Below are positions 51,256-59,919 of a stretch of 64,000 bases of DNA, in pieces. Location: NCBI GenBank assembly GCA_052170315.1, contig JBQNAT010000004.1, forward strand, positions 62,001-126,000. The letters run 5' to 3'. The notes beneath the pieces were generated by a model. The model was not told the origin of the DNA. It saw only the letters and a program-made list of their open reading frames with translations, and did no database searches. Made by a program: the position numbers and the translations under genes. Position 1 is the stretch's first letter; each line of letters starts with the position of its first letter. This stretch comes from UBA9732 sp052170315 (lineage in GTDB: Bacteria; Spirochaetota; Spirochaetia; Sphaerochaetales; Sphaerochaetaceae).

Positions 51256-52166
51256 TTTCTACCCCAGACAGGAAGCCTGTCTTTCATCGTATCCAGCATA
51301 CGCAGATAGCTTTCATACCTGTCCGCATTAATCTTTCCAAGGCGAACCAACCTTATCACCTCGCAGTCTGGTTCATTTACATGCAGACAGCCTTCGTACC
51401 CGCATTTAGCCGAAGCTTTAACAAACTCGGGGAAAGAGGAAGCAACAAGATGAGGGTCGTCGTGAGGAACCGAAATCTCTCTGAAACCCGGTGTGTCTAT
51501 AAGGCTGAAACCCGGACCGTCAAGAAGCAGGGCATGATTCGTTGTATGGTTACCTCTGTTGTACTTCGAGTTAAGCTCTCCGACCTTCTGTCCCGAGCCA
51601 AGTATACGGTTCGCAAGAGAACTTTTCCCCACTCCGCTCTGACCTACGAAAACCGCGGTTTTCCCTGAAAGGCAGCTTATGAGCTTATCAATATTCTCAC
51701 ATGTTTTGGCAGAAACACTCAGAGTCTGATAGCCCAGTTTGCCAAATAAAGTAAATCTTTCAAGTTCATCTTCAGTAAGTAGGATATCGGACTTATTAAG
51801 CACAATCATCACGGGAACGCCTCTGCAGCAGGCAATGACCCTGTCTATGAAGCGAGGCCTGAACGGGGGGCTTTCAACGCTGCACACGCATACCACAATA
51901 TCCATGTTCGCGCAGACACTCTGGTTCATTGACCTCTTGGCATTCCAGCGTGAAAACTCGCTTTTCCTGTCATGACGGTATGTTACAAGCCCTTCTGAAG
52001 TTCCCGTTTCCGTAAAATCAACGAAATCACCTGTAACTATAGGATTATATTCGCCTTTGGCCTGTGAAAGCTGTTTGCCCTTTATCCTGCAGCTGAAAAG
52101 CTTTCCGTCCTTTGTCCTTACCGAGTAAATATTGTTTATTGACCTTATTACAGTACCTTCCGCCAT
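51234..52166 (-). CDS. rsgA: Ribosome small subunit-dependent GTPase RsgA
   Basis: Circularly permuted GTPase for late 30S maturation. The 310 residues have an N-terminal OB-fold (VIRSINNIYSVRTKDGKLFS), G4 (VLNKSDIL) ahead of G1 (FVGQSGVGKSSL) and G3 (DTPGFREI), and a C-terminal zinc finger (CGYEGCLHVNEPDCEV). The permuted order is diagnostic. It follows the rluD-like gene by 7 bases. Confidence 0.95.
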   Translation of the reverse strand: MAEGTVIRSINNIYSVRTKDGKLFSCRIKGKQLSQAKGEYNPIVTGDFVDFTETGTSEGLVTYRHDRKSEFSRWNAKRSMNQSVCANMDIVVCVCSVESPPFRPRFIDRVIACCRGVPVMIVLNKSDILLTEDELERFTLFGKLGYQTLSVSAKTCENIDKLISCLSGKTAVFVGQSGVGKSSLANRILGSGQKVGELNSKYNRGNHTTNHALLLDGPGFSLIDTPGFREISVPHDDPHLVASSFPEFVKASAKCGYEGCLHVNEPDCEVIRLVRLGKINADRYESYLRMLDTMKDRLPVWGRKCLKEQQ

Positions 52167-52173
52167 AACATCA

Positions 52174-53232
52174 TCAGCTGTTTCTCAGCTTCGTTTCAAA
52201 CTCCGCGAACCTGTCAGGCAGAGGAGCCTCGAAGCGCATCAACTCACCCGTTGTGGGCTGCGCAATTTCCAAAATCGCGCTGTGGAGCATTAGGGATTCG
52301 CCGGGAAAACGGGAAAGCCTGTTATTGTAAAGGGTATCGCCAACCACAGGATGCCCTATGGACTTCATGTGGACACGAATCTGGTGAGTCCTTCCCGTAA
52401 AAATCCTTATTTTAACCAAAGCCGCTTGCGGCAGCTGCCTTACAACCTCATAGCTGCTTTTGCTGTACTTTCCTTCTCCGCGCCTGTCCACCGCCCCGCC
52501 TATACGGTACTTGGGGTCATTGTAGACTTCGTTAATTATTTCATTTGCCCTCTTGCCGGTAAGACCGCCCTGAATTATGTATTCACGTCTGGGCTTCAGG
52601 GGTGAAAAAAGTCTTCTGTCGTTTGCGTCGCGCGCAAGCATGCACTCCACAACTCCGCTGTGAGCAGGAAAAATTCCGTCGCAGAAAGCGTAATAGTACT
52701 TTTCAATCTCCCTGCTCTGAAACTGTTCGCTCAAAGCGCCATGAGCTCTGGCATTCAGGGCAATCACCATCACTCCGCTTGTGTCCTTGTCCAGCCTATG
52801 AACAATGCCCGGCCTTGAAATATCGCATTCGTCCGCCATCTCATCAATGAAAGCCTGCCCGTACCTGAATGCCAGGGCATTCACAATTGTACCATGCGTG
52901 TTGCGGGCCCCGGGATGAACAACCATCCCCTGCCTCTTGTTTACCACCAGCATGTCCCGGTCTTCATAAAGCACATCAAGGTCAATTTTTTCAGGCTCAA
53001 CTTTTTCAAATACATCGGCAATGAAGACAAGATTCACCTTGTCCCCGGCGCTGACCTTATCACTCTTTTTAGCTTCCATTCCGTTTATTGAGATAACGCA
53101 GTCATTACCCGTGAGTGCAGAACGCGACAGCTCTGAAACGCGCGAGGCAAGAAAGGAATCAACCCTTATCTTCGCGCCGTCTTTAAGGTCAGAGGCCTCT
53201 ACACTCAAATCAAATGACCTTTCAATTCTCAC
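52174..53232 (-). CDS. RluA/RluD family pseudouridine synthase
   Basis: Isomerises specific uridines in 23S rRNA or tRNA. The 352-residue protein starts at GTG 53232. It has an N-terminal S4-like RNA-binding domain (about 1-75) and the catalytic signature HRLDKDTSGVMVIALN with its Asp; GRTHQIRVHMKSIGHPVVGD is a second family motif. RluD-type is favoured by the S4 domain, but RluC cannot be excluded. The GTG overlaps the stop of the small membrane protein gene. Confidence 0.92.
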   Translation of the reverse strand: MRIERSFDLSVEASDLKDGAKIRVDSFLASRVSELSRSALTGNDCVISINGMEAKKSDKVSAGDKVNLVFIADVFEKVEPEKIDLDVLYEDRDMLVVNKRQGMVVHPGARNTHGTIVNALAFRYGQAFIDEMADECDISRPGIVHRLDKDTSGVMVIALNARAHGALSEQFQSREIEKYYYAFCDGIFPAHSGVVECMLARDANDRRLFSPLKPRREYIIQGGLTGKRANEIINEVYNDPKYRIGGAVDRRGEGKYSKSSYEVVRQLPQAALVKIRIFTGRTHQIRVHMKSIGHPVVGDTLYNNRLSRFPGESLMLHSAILEIAQPTTGELMRFEAPLPDRFAEFETKLRNS

Positions 53233-53527
53233 TTATTACCCCGATAATATAATCAAGAACCACAATAACCGCACTTATAGAGCACGCTATGCCCAAAGTT
53301 TCCATAAACGACGCGTCCCTGTCCGCAAGGTTCATGGCAATGGATGCCGCGGGGAATATTATGGGAAGGCCTCCGAAGAAAATACAGTCAGCTCTTCTTA
53401 AATCCAAAGCCCACTTGGGAAATTCGGTTTTTTCATACGGCTGGTACGCTCCGGAAGAAAGACAGAAAACAGGACATGAAAGCGCGGAAAAACATATAAG
53501 CAATACTAGTGCAATAACTTTCTTCAT
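53222..53527 (-). CDS. Small exported membrane protein of unknown function
   Basis: One hundred and one residues: a signal or anchor helix (MKKVIALVLLICFSALSC), a polar segment with KWALDLRRADCIFFGGLP, then hydrophobic helices at about 52-68 and 79-97. It is locked between the PLP homeostasis gene (ATGA overlap) and the rluD-like gene (overlap of 11 bases), so it is surely translated. The EFPKWALDLRRA stretch seems familiar from small proteins beside pseudouridine synthase genes in other spirochaetes. I cannot assign a function. Confidence 0.6.
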   Translation of the reverse strand: MKKVIALVLLICFSALSCPVFCLSSGAYQPYEKTEFPKWALDLRRADCIFFGGLPIIFPAASIAMNLADRDASFMETLGIACSISAVIVVLDYIIGVISEN

Positions 53528-54213
53528 TTTTTATCATACTCCCTGTGTCCGAATATCGCTGTCCCAATCCGGACTTCCGTAGAGCCGTTTTTCACTCCAA
53601 TCATATAGTCTCCGCTCATTCCCATTGATAAAATACCGAAATCAAGCAACGGATAGCGTTTTCTGCACTCACTCTGAATGGAAACAAGTTCTTTGAAAGC
53701 GGCATCCGTAAGAGTTTCTTTAAATGATATGTCACAATTCACAGGACCTACAGTCATTAAACCGCATACTTTAATACTTTTCAGGTCTTTCACTTTGTCA
53801 AGACACTCAAAAAGGGCATCCCTGCAGGAAAAACCGCTTTTTGTTTCTTCGTTTGAAGTATTATATTCAAGAAGAACCTTCATAACCTTTTTGTTTTTCT
53901 CTGCGGCATTGTTTATTTTTCTGAGAAGTTCAAGAGAATCAACGCTTTCTATCATATCAACAAGCGGTACTACCTTGCCCACTTTATTGGACTGCAGGTG
54001 TCCTATCATATGAAGCTCCATATCTTCGGGTCTTGGCGCTGAAAACTTTTCAACTATCTCCTGCACATGGTTTTCACCGAAAAGCCTTGCGCCCGCTTCA
54101 TAGGCGGCCATTATCTCTTCAACGGTTCTTGTCTTGCTTACAACCATGAGTTTCGCGTTTCCAATGTTTTTTTCTATCTCATTTATTCTTTGTTTATAAT
54201 CATCAATCAACAT
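53524..54213 (-). CDS. Pyridoxal-phosphate homeostasis protein (YggS/PLPBP)
   Basis: PLP-binding TIM-barrel protein that controls free PLP and amino-acid pools. I use ATG 54213 (229 residues); the frame is open 16 codons upstream. The PLP lysine is K27 in LMVVSKTRT, followed by GENHVQEIVEKF, MIGHLQSNKVG and the phosphate-binding LSMGMSGDYMIG near the C-terminus. It leads the group yggS-small membrane protein-rluD-rsgA-mutS2. Its enzymatic activity, if any, is unknown. Confidence 0.93.
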   Translation of the reverse strand: MLIDDYKQRINEIEKNIGNAKLMVVSKTRTVEEIMAAYEAGARLFGENHVQEIVEKFSAPRPEDMELHMIGHLQSNKVGKVVPLVDMIESVDSLELLRKINNAAEKNKKVMKVLLEYNTSNEETKSGFSCRDALFECLDKVKDLKSIKVCGLMTVGPVNCDISFKETLTDAAFKELVSIQSECRKRYPLLDFGILSMGMSGDYMIGVKNGSTEVRIGTAIFGHREYDKK

Positions 54214-54269
54214 AAGTATTATTTCCTCTGTAGATTTTAGCGGAAATTCAATGGTTATCAAATAGAATA

Positions 54270-54298
54270 TTGACAGTATTTTTTCAAAATGGTAAGTT
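54270..54298 (+). promoter_or_regulatory. tRNA-Val promoter
   Basis: A perfect TTGACA (54270-54275) and a TAAGTT (54293-54298) are 17 bases apart, with transcription predicted to start about 4 bases before the tRNA. A strong -35 suits a stable-RNA gene. Confidence 0.6.
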
Positions 54299-54308
54299 TT
54301 CAGTGTAT

Positions 54309-54380
54309 GGCGATATAGCTCAGCGGGAGAGCCCCAGTCTTACACACTGGTTGTCGTAGGTTCAAATCCTACTGTCGTCA
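54309..54380 (+). tRNA. tRNA-Val (anticodon UAC)
   Basis: Seventy-two bases fold into a full cloverleaf: acceptor GGCGATA/TGTCGTC (two G-U pairs), D-stem GCTC/GAGC, anticodon stem CCAGT/ACTGG with loop CTTACAC (anticodon TAC), and T-stem GTAGG/CCTAC with loop TTCAAAT. The discriminator is A and the CCA end is not encoded. It lies alone between the PLP homeostasis gene and the PQ-loop-like gene with its own promoter and terminator. Confidence 0.95.
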
Positions 54381-54383
54381 TAG

Positions 54384-54412
54384 AAAGGACTGTCAAACGG
54401 CAGTCCTTTTTT
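54384..54412 (+). terminator. Terminator of tRNA-Val
   Basis: AAAGGACTG and CAGTCCTTT pair around an 8-base loop and the stem runs straight into six T residues, 4 bases after the tRNA. It is clearly a rho-independent terminator on the plus strand. Confidence 0.85.
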
Positions 54413-54443
54413 ATACATATTTTCATATGTAAAGGGTAAAGAC

Positions 54444-54731
54444 TTAAAGCAGCCCTGCCTTTTTGTCAAGACGCAGGTTTCTGAAATAAAGAATAAGGTC
54501 TATTGAAACCATGCAGATGTTAAGTACATAAAAGAACAGCACATACCACTTGAAGCTTGGCGCAGTGAGTTTTGCGATTATGCCGCAGATGTAACCGAAA
54601 ACAATAAGAAGGAGAAAAGGAAGGCTCTTGCCTTTTGTGGTTCTGGCTCTGTATGACTTCAGGGCATTGAACGGCCATGAAAAGCCAAAGCTTATAAGCA
54701 TCAAAATTTCGCAAAGTTCTGTAATCCGCAT
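54444..54731 (-). CDS. Small membrane protein resembling a PQ-loop repeat
   Basis: Ninety-five residues with three hydrophobic helices (about 5-22, 37-54, 62-83). FGFSWPFNALKSYRARTTKG is like the P-x-x-x-K-x-R-x-K-T-x-G region of PQ-loop/SemiSWEET proteins, and similar small proteins are common in gut bacteria. It ends in a basic tail (YFRNLRLDKKAG). A transporter-like half unit is one reading, but no substrate is implied. It has no neighbours in an operon. Confidence 0.55.
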   Translation of the reverse strand: MRITELCEILMLISFGFSWPFNALKSYRARTTKGKSLPFLLLIVFGYICGIIAKLTAPSFKWYVLFFYVLNICMVSIDLILYFRNLRLDKKAGLL

Positions 54732-54799
54732 TCTAACACTCCATGGGTAAACGGTAATCCCTATGAACTATAATACTATTTAAGCGTAAGTAAAAGAGT

Positions 54800-54838
54800 A
54801 AAAAAGGACTGCCGCGGAAAGAAATCCGCAGGCAGCCC
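54800..54838 (-). terminator. Terminator of the 5'-nucleotidase fusion gene
   Basis: Minus-strand arms GGGCTGCCTGCGGA and TCCGCGGCAGTCC form a long stem with one bulge and one G-T pair, followed by six T residues, about 35 bases after the stop codon. Confidence 0.85.
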
Positions 54839-54872
54839 TAAAATCCGGTTTATAAGGATTAAAAGCTAAAAC

Positions 54873-57611
54873 TTACTTCGCCAGGTTAGCCTTAAGAGCG
54901 GCAAGTTCCGCATCGGAAAGGCCGATTGACCTGATGTAAGCCTCGGCGCCTGCCTTAAGGTCGGCAGCTGTGACAGTGTTGACATCAAGCTCAGCGGGAG
55001 CGCCGAAGGCCTTCTTAAGAGTCTTGATAATGTTGCTGTTCGCAATAGCCGTATACTTTTCAGTACCGGGCTCAACACCGTAGTAGTTGTAGTATGTGAG
55101 CATGTAATCTTTTACAACCTCGGCAGGCTCCGCGCCCATAAGGCATTCCAGAAGAGCGCTTACGAATCCGGCGCGGTCCTTACCCTCCGTGCAGTGAACG
55201 GCATAAACACCGGGATTTGCCGCGAAGAACTTAAGTCCTTCAGCAAGACCTTCCTTAAATGAAGGCTCTTCAAAATCAACGCCAAGACCAAGGTAGATAA
55301 CCTTCTGCTTCGCGTAGTAGGAAGACGCGAATTCGGCTCTTGCCTCTGCGGAAGCCTTGTCGTCAGCAAGGTTCATTATGACAGTTACACCGGCCTTTGC
55401 TATCGCTGCGTCAGCATAGGAAGCCCTGCCAAGCTCGTTGTTTACGGGGCTGCTTGTCCTGTATAGGACATTGCCCATTCCGGAAGTCTTAATCTGACGG
55501 AAGTTCGCGAACTGCTCATCCGTGAGATAAGCATAATCTTCTCGCGCGTTTGTCCTCTTAAGGTCATGGATTATGTACTCGGCCAGATAGCCGCCCTTCT
55601 CCGCAAGCTCGAACTCCACAGTCATCGGGAAGGTAACGCCCTCGTTTGCTGTCCAGAACCATGTCTTGTCAGCATTTGTTGTCTTCTGGGCAATGCCATA
55701 GGTCGAAGTGAAGTTGCCCATATTGATTGCGAATGACACATAGCCCGTGGGATTTCCGCCTTCATCCTTGCCAACAATGATTGCAGGACTGCCGGTATCT
55801 ACGTAGGAGTATGTAGGGATAACGGGAAGGATAAGCTCCTTATCAAGGAATTTCACCTTAACAAGGTCACCCCATGTGAATCCAAGCTCGCCAAAGAAGA
55901 CCTGAGCCTTCGCGGTGCAGAACAGGTTGCCGTACTTTGTCGTGAAGATATTGGCATCAAGGTTTGTTACCTCAAAAACCGACTCCTGCACGGATTCCTC
56001 GGTAATGACGGTCATTCTGGTCTTTGGCTCTGCGTATTCCCGGCCAACTACTCCGCCAAGGACTTCCGTGATGTAGTCCATGACAACTTCGTCAAGAGGA
56101 AGACCCGTATCGAACTGTGAGGAAGCGTTTGCGAAGGCGTAGTAGGTATCGCCGCCGGCCGCAACGAAGTTGTTTGTTACAACAGCGTATGCGGCATTCG
56201 GGTCAAAGGCCTTGCCGTTGACGCTCCTGATGGTGACACGCTGTATTGAAGCAGGACCGTAGTATGTGGAAGCAGGATATGTTTCCGCGTTCTTGTCATA
56301 GGCCTTTGTGGTATTGACCGTAAGCTCCATGCCGGCTGTCTGCGGGAAACCGCCGAGTGAAATCGGCGTACAGAAGGTTGAAGCTTCCAGAGCCTCAAGA
56401 AGCTCGGCGCCTGTCACATAAACAACTGCGACTGTGTTGCCGAAAGGAAGAACAGTGTTTACATCCTTCTTTGTAAGGTCTCCGGCATGCATCCAGGCAC
56501 GGATTCCTCCGCCGTTTGTAATGGCTACAACATTCTCCGCGGGAACAGTTACGGATTCAGGATTCTTTGTTACGCTCCACAGCATTGCGTCCGTGATAAG
56601 GTCGCCAAGGTTTGTTTCCTGTGTTCTGTTGCCCGGGTCTCTGTTTCCGTTAAGCTCCACTTCGGAAACCGCAAACTTTATAGCGTATTCCGAATTAACC
56701 CTGTCAATTATTTCCTGCGCGGCCGCGGCAACGGTTTTATCTGAAGGAAGCTCTGCCGTATCCTGATTGAAACAGTCAAGTATCTTTCCTGTTATGCTGT
56801 CAAGGACAACAACACCGATGTTCCTGAAAGCTGTTCCCGTCTGCTGCATGGGAAGTCCGTCATACTTTGTGTAAACGGAGTGCGAATGACCGTCAATCAG
56901 GAAATCTATACCCTCCGTGTTGTTCATCAGGTCATAGGAAGTGTTTGGCTCGGACTCCGGGTCTACTCCAAGGTGGGCAAGACATATGATGGTATCAGCC
57001 CCTTCTTTCTTGAGAGTATTGACAGTCTGCTGCGCAACTGCATAGTTATCCGCTCCGGCCGGGAAAACAAGACCCTTGATAAGGGCGGGATTCGCCTTTG
57101 TCTGAGACTCGGGGGTTTCCATTCCGAAGAAACCTATCTTTGCTCCTTTTTCAGTGGTATAAATCTCATAATCGTCAAAGATGAGATTTCCTTCCGCGTC
57201 AAAAACGTTTGAGCAGAGTACCGCGAAACAAGCCTTAGCCATGTTCTCTTTAAGCTGAGGATATCCGTAGTCGAATTCATGGTTCCCAAGCGCCACATAG
57301 TTGTAACCTGTCAGGTTCATCATATTGACGGCATCAAGACCCTTTGTGAGACTTACATAGGTTGTTCCCTGGCTGTAGTCACCGGCATCCGCAAGAATGA
57401 CTTCGGCTTCCTTTTCCAGATAATAATCCCTCAGGGCAGCCAGCTTGGCATAACCTTCAATAGCTCCGTGGACATCATTGGAATGAAGGATGACAGTCTT
57501 GCCGTAATATTCGCCATGCTGTACTTCGTAGATTGACTGTGCGAATACGCAAGTCATTGCTGCTATGGCAATTACTAAAACTGTAAATAATTTCTTAGAA
57601 AAATGCTTCAC
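54873..57611 (-). CDS. Secreted 5'-nucleotidase fused to a tyrosine-phosphatase domain
   Basis: A 912-residue exported protein (signal peptide 1-25, cleaved after VFA). The N-terminal calcineurin-like metallophosphatase has HSNDVHG (43-49), GDYSQG (77-82) and ALGNHEFDYG (107-116). A 5'-nucleotidase C-terminal domain follows to about 520. A middle segment (about 545-620; KYGNLFCTAKAQVFF and PTYSYVDTGSPAI) is reminiscent of the C-terminal domain of SAM hydroxide adenosyltransferases. The last part (about 690-880) is a tyrosine-phosphatase-like domain with the P-loop HCTEGKDRAGF (C807, R813). The phosphatase signature is intact. It should release nucleosides outside the inner membrane, feeding the BMP transporters; the phosphatase substrate is unknown. 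Confidence 0.85.
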   Translation of the reverse strand: MKHFSKKLFTVLVIAIAAMTCVFAQSIYEVQHGEYYGKTVILHSNDVHGAIEGYAKLAALRDYYLEKEAEVILADAGDYSQGTTYVSLTKGLDAVNMMNLTGYNYVALGNHEFDYGYPQLKENMAKACFAVLCSNVFDAEGNLIFDDYEIYTTEKGAKIGFFGMETPESQTKANPALIKGLVFPAGADNYAVAQQTVNTLKKEGADTIICLAHLGVDPESEPNTSYDLMNNTEGIDFLIDGHSHSVYTKYDGLPMQQTGTAFRNIGVVVLDSITGKILDCFNQDTAELPSDKTVAAAAQEIIDRVNSEYAIKFAVSEVELNGNRDPGNRTQETNLGDLITDAMLWSVTKNPESVTVPAENVVAITNGGGIRAWMHAGDLTKKDVNTVLPFGNTVAVVYVTGAELLEALEASTFCTPISLGGFPQTAGMELTVNTTKAYDKNAETYPASTYYGPASIQRVTIRSVNGKAFDPNAAYAVVTNNFVAAGGDTYYAFANASSQFDTGLPLDEVVMDYITEVLGGVVGREYAEPKTRMTVITEESVQESVFEVTNLDANIFTTKYGNLFCTAKAQVFFGELGFTWGDLVKVKFLDKELILPVIPTYSYVDTGSPAIIVGKDEGGNPTGYVSFAINMGNFTSTYGIAQKTTNADKTWFWTANEGVTFPMTVEFELAEKGGYLAEYIIHDLKRTNAREDYAYLTDEQFANFRQIKTSGMGNVLYRTSSPVNNELGRASYADAAIAKAGVTVIMNLADDKASAEARAEFASSYYAKQKVIYLGLGVDFEEPSFKEGLAEGLKFFAANPGVYAVHCTEGKDRAGFVSALLECLMGAEPAEVVKDYMLTYYNYYGVEPGTEKYTAIANSNIIKTLKKAFGAPAELDVNTVTAADLKAGAEAYIRSIGLSDAELAALKANLAK

Positions 57612-57726
57612 ATCTTCCTCCTGTTTTTAGTGGTGAATCAATTTTAACCCCAAAACAGTGCAAATGGAAGAGTTGTATTTTTTTTCTTTAAGCCCGCTCA
57701 GTACCGCAGGGAACTTGGCGCAGACC

Positions 57727-58782
57727 TTATTTCAGGAACGTAGCGTCTCCATAGCTGAAAAAATGATAACGTTCTTTTACCGCATGTTCGTAGGCCTTAA
57801 TAATATGTTCGCGCCCCGCGAAGGCGGACACAAGCACAAGCAGCGTGGATTCGGGCGTATGGAAATTTGTAAGCATCTGATCAACAACGGCAAACCTAAA
57901 ACCGGGTCTGATAAACAAATTCGTTGAAGAGCTTTTTGCCTGAAGAAGACCGGTTTCACGGTCAACCGCGCTTTCAAGCGTTCTGACACTGGTAGTGCCT
58001 ATGGCAACAACTTTTCTGCCCTGAGCTTTTGCCCTGTTTATCCTGTCCGCAACCTCCGCGTCTATATGATAGACCTCCGTATGCATGACGTGCTCCTCAA
58101 GATTCTCGGTTCTGACGGGCATGAACGTTCCCATGCCAACGTGGAGGGTTATGTGAAGAACCTCAGCGCCCTTTGCCTCCAGAGCGGAAACAATTTCCGG
58201 CGTGAAGTGGAGACCGGCAGTCGGAGAAGCCATGGAACCGCACTCGTTGGCGAAAATTGTCTGGTAGCGCTTTTCATCGTTGAAATCGTCTTCCCTTTTA
58301 ATATATGGAGGAAGAGGCACATGTCCGCAGGTTTGAAAGAAAGATTCGCCTATCTCACGGTCAAATCTGACGATTTTCAGGGCTGAACCCTGATCCTCAT
58401 CCTCAACGTCGGTATCAATGCCTGCTCTGCAGTACAGTTCCCCGGAAGGAGTCCTGAATTCATAGGTTTTCCTGGGTTTCTGACGCTTGCTTTTGGAAAC
58501 CATGGCCTTCCATCTGTCAGGCCCAATGGCGCCGGTAAAAAGGAACTCTACCTTTCCTCCGGTCTCCGATATGCCGAAAACACGCGCCTTACGCACACGT
58601 GTATCGTTTACAACCACAACGGAACCCGGCTCAACAAGAGAGGGAAAATCCTTCATCCGCATATCTTTGTATTCGCCAGTAAGACGGTCTATAACCAGAA
58701 GCCTGTCGTCGCCGCGCTTCTGCGCGGGCGCCTGGGCAATAAGCTCCTGCGGCAGCTCAAAAGTAAATTCGCTTATTTTCAT
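57727..58782 (-). CDS. queA: S-adenosylmethionine:tRNA ribosyltransferase-isomerase QueA
   Basis: Penultimate enzyme of queuosine synthesis, transferring the ribosyl part of SAM to preQ1 in tRNA. I use ATG 58782 (351 residues) preceded by AAGG; upstream sequence is ruvB coding. Landmarks are FELPQELIAQAPAQKR near the start, VVVNDTRVRKARVFG, PTAGLHFTPEIV and the C-terminal TNFHTPESTLLVLVSAF. It is the last gene of the lepB-to-queA run. Confidence 0.95.
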   Translation of the reverse strand: MKISEFTFELPQELIAQAPAQKRGDDRLLVIDRLTGEYKDMRMKDFPSLVEPGSVVVVNDTRVRKARVFGISETGGKVEFLFTGAIGPDRWKAMVSKSKRQKPRKTYEFRTPSGELYCRAGIDTDVEDEDQGSALKIVRFDREIGESFFQTCGHVPLPPYIKREDDFNDEKRYQTIFANECGSMASPTAGLHFTPEIVSALEAKGAEVLHITLHVGMGTFMPVRTENLEEHVMHTEVYHIDAEVADRINRAKAQGRKVVAIGTTSVRTLESAVDRETGLLQAKSSSTNLFIRPGFRFAVVDQMLTNFHTPESTLLVLVSAFAGREHIIKAYEHAVKERYHFFSYGDATFLK

Positions 58783-58792
58783 TATATCAACC

Positions 58793-59893
58793 TTAATCGA
58801 ACAAAGTTCCCTGCGCGCCCGGGACGGCGCCTCCGAAACCCGGAACAAAGTTGCTTCCGTTGCCTGTCATCTGAGCTTCCATCAAATCCTGAAGCCCCAG
58901 CAGTTCATAGGCCTTTGCCGTTACCATCCGGCCTCTGGGTGTCCTCTTCAGATAGCCTTTCTGTATAAGATACGGTTCATAGAAGTCCTCAAGAGACTCA
59001 ATGGCCTCGCCCACCGATATGCTCAGCGTATCGGCCCCGACCGGTCCGCCGCCGTAAAATTCAATGATTGTTCTGAGAATGTTGCGGTCCTGATCTTCAA
59101 GACCGTTCAGGTCAATCCCAAGATTTTGAATGCTGCGATAGACCACATCCGCGGTGATTACGCCGTTTGAAGTCACTTCGGCAAAGTCCCTGAAGCGTCT
59201 TAACAGGCGGTTCGCGATTCTGGGAGTTCCTCTTGAGCACTTTGCAAGAAGGCCAACAGCCTCTTCGTCTATGGGAACATTTATAAGAGAGGCGCTGCGC
59301 TTGATTATACGACACAGTTCTTCCTCGTTGTAGAACTCTATGCGGCAGTTGATGCCGAATCTTGTCTGCAGGGGAGAACTGACCATACCGGCCTTTGTAG
59401 TGGCTCCGATAAGGGTAAAATGAGGAATGGGAATCCTCATAGTCCTTGCGCTTGGCCCCTGTCCTATGACCCAGTCTATCTCAAAATCTTCCATGGCAAT
59501 GTAGAGCATCTCTTCAAGAGCCGGTTTAAGTCTGTGAATCTCATCAATGAAGAAGACAGAATTTTCGGTAACGTTTGTGAGAATACCCGCAAGATCCTTG
59601 GGCTTATCCAGAGCCGGAGCGCTTGTCATGCGTATCTCCGAGCCCATCTCATTCGCGACAATGGAAGCCAGAGTAGTCTTTCCAAGACCCGGAGGACCAA
59701 TAAGAAAAACATGGTCAAGGGCTTCACCCCTTTCCCTTGCGGCCTTTATGAAAACGCTGAGGTTTTCCTTTATCTTCTTCTGACCCTGAAAATCCGTAAG
59801 AAACTTGGGGCGCAGGATATTTTCCTGAGCATCGGCATCCTGAGCCGATGTTGATACTATTGATGAGCTTTGCAGAAATTCTATATCGTCCAA
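58793..59893 (-). CDS. ruvB: Holliday junction branch migration ATPase RuvB
   Basis: Hexameric motor for branch migration. The 366 residues contain Walker A (GPPGLGKTT), Walker B (FIDEIHRL), sensor ALIGATT-type TLIGATTKAG and the winged-helix C-terminal domain with RTPRGRMVTAKAYELLG. The C-terminus is extended beyond typical by about 20 Gly-rich residues. It follows ruvA and precedes queA. Confidence 0.97.
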   Translation of the reverse strand: MDDIEFLQSSSIVSTSAQDADAQENILRPKFLTDFQGQKKIKENLSVFIKAARERGEALDHVFLIGPPGLGKTTLASIVANEMGSEIRMTSAPALDKPKDLAGILTNVTENSVFFIDEIHRLKPALEEMLYIAMEDFEIDWVIGQGPSARTMRIPIPHFTLIGATTKAGMVSSPLQTRFGINCRIEFYNEEELCRIIKRSASLINVPIDEEAVGLLAKCSRGTPRIANRLLRRFRDFAEVTSNGVITADVVYRSIQNLGIDLNGLEDQDRNILRTIIEFYGGGPVGADTLSISVGEAIESLEDFYEPYLIQKGYLKRTPRGRMVTAKAYELLGLQDLMEAQMTGNGSNFVPGFGGAVPGAQGTLFD

Positions 59894-59919
59894 GGTTTAC
59901 TCTCCTTGTCAAACAAGCG

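Noticed and set aside
57612..57726. Terminator between queA and the nucleotidase fusion gene
   Set aside because: An imperfect hairpin can be drawn, but on the minus strand it is followed by A residues, not T, so it does not fit a rho-independent terminator.
58783..58860. PreQ1 riboswitch upstream of queA
   Set aside because: The region is ruvB coding sequence and queA is internal to an operon; no preQ1 aptamer pattern is visible.
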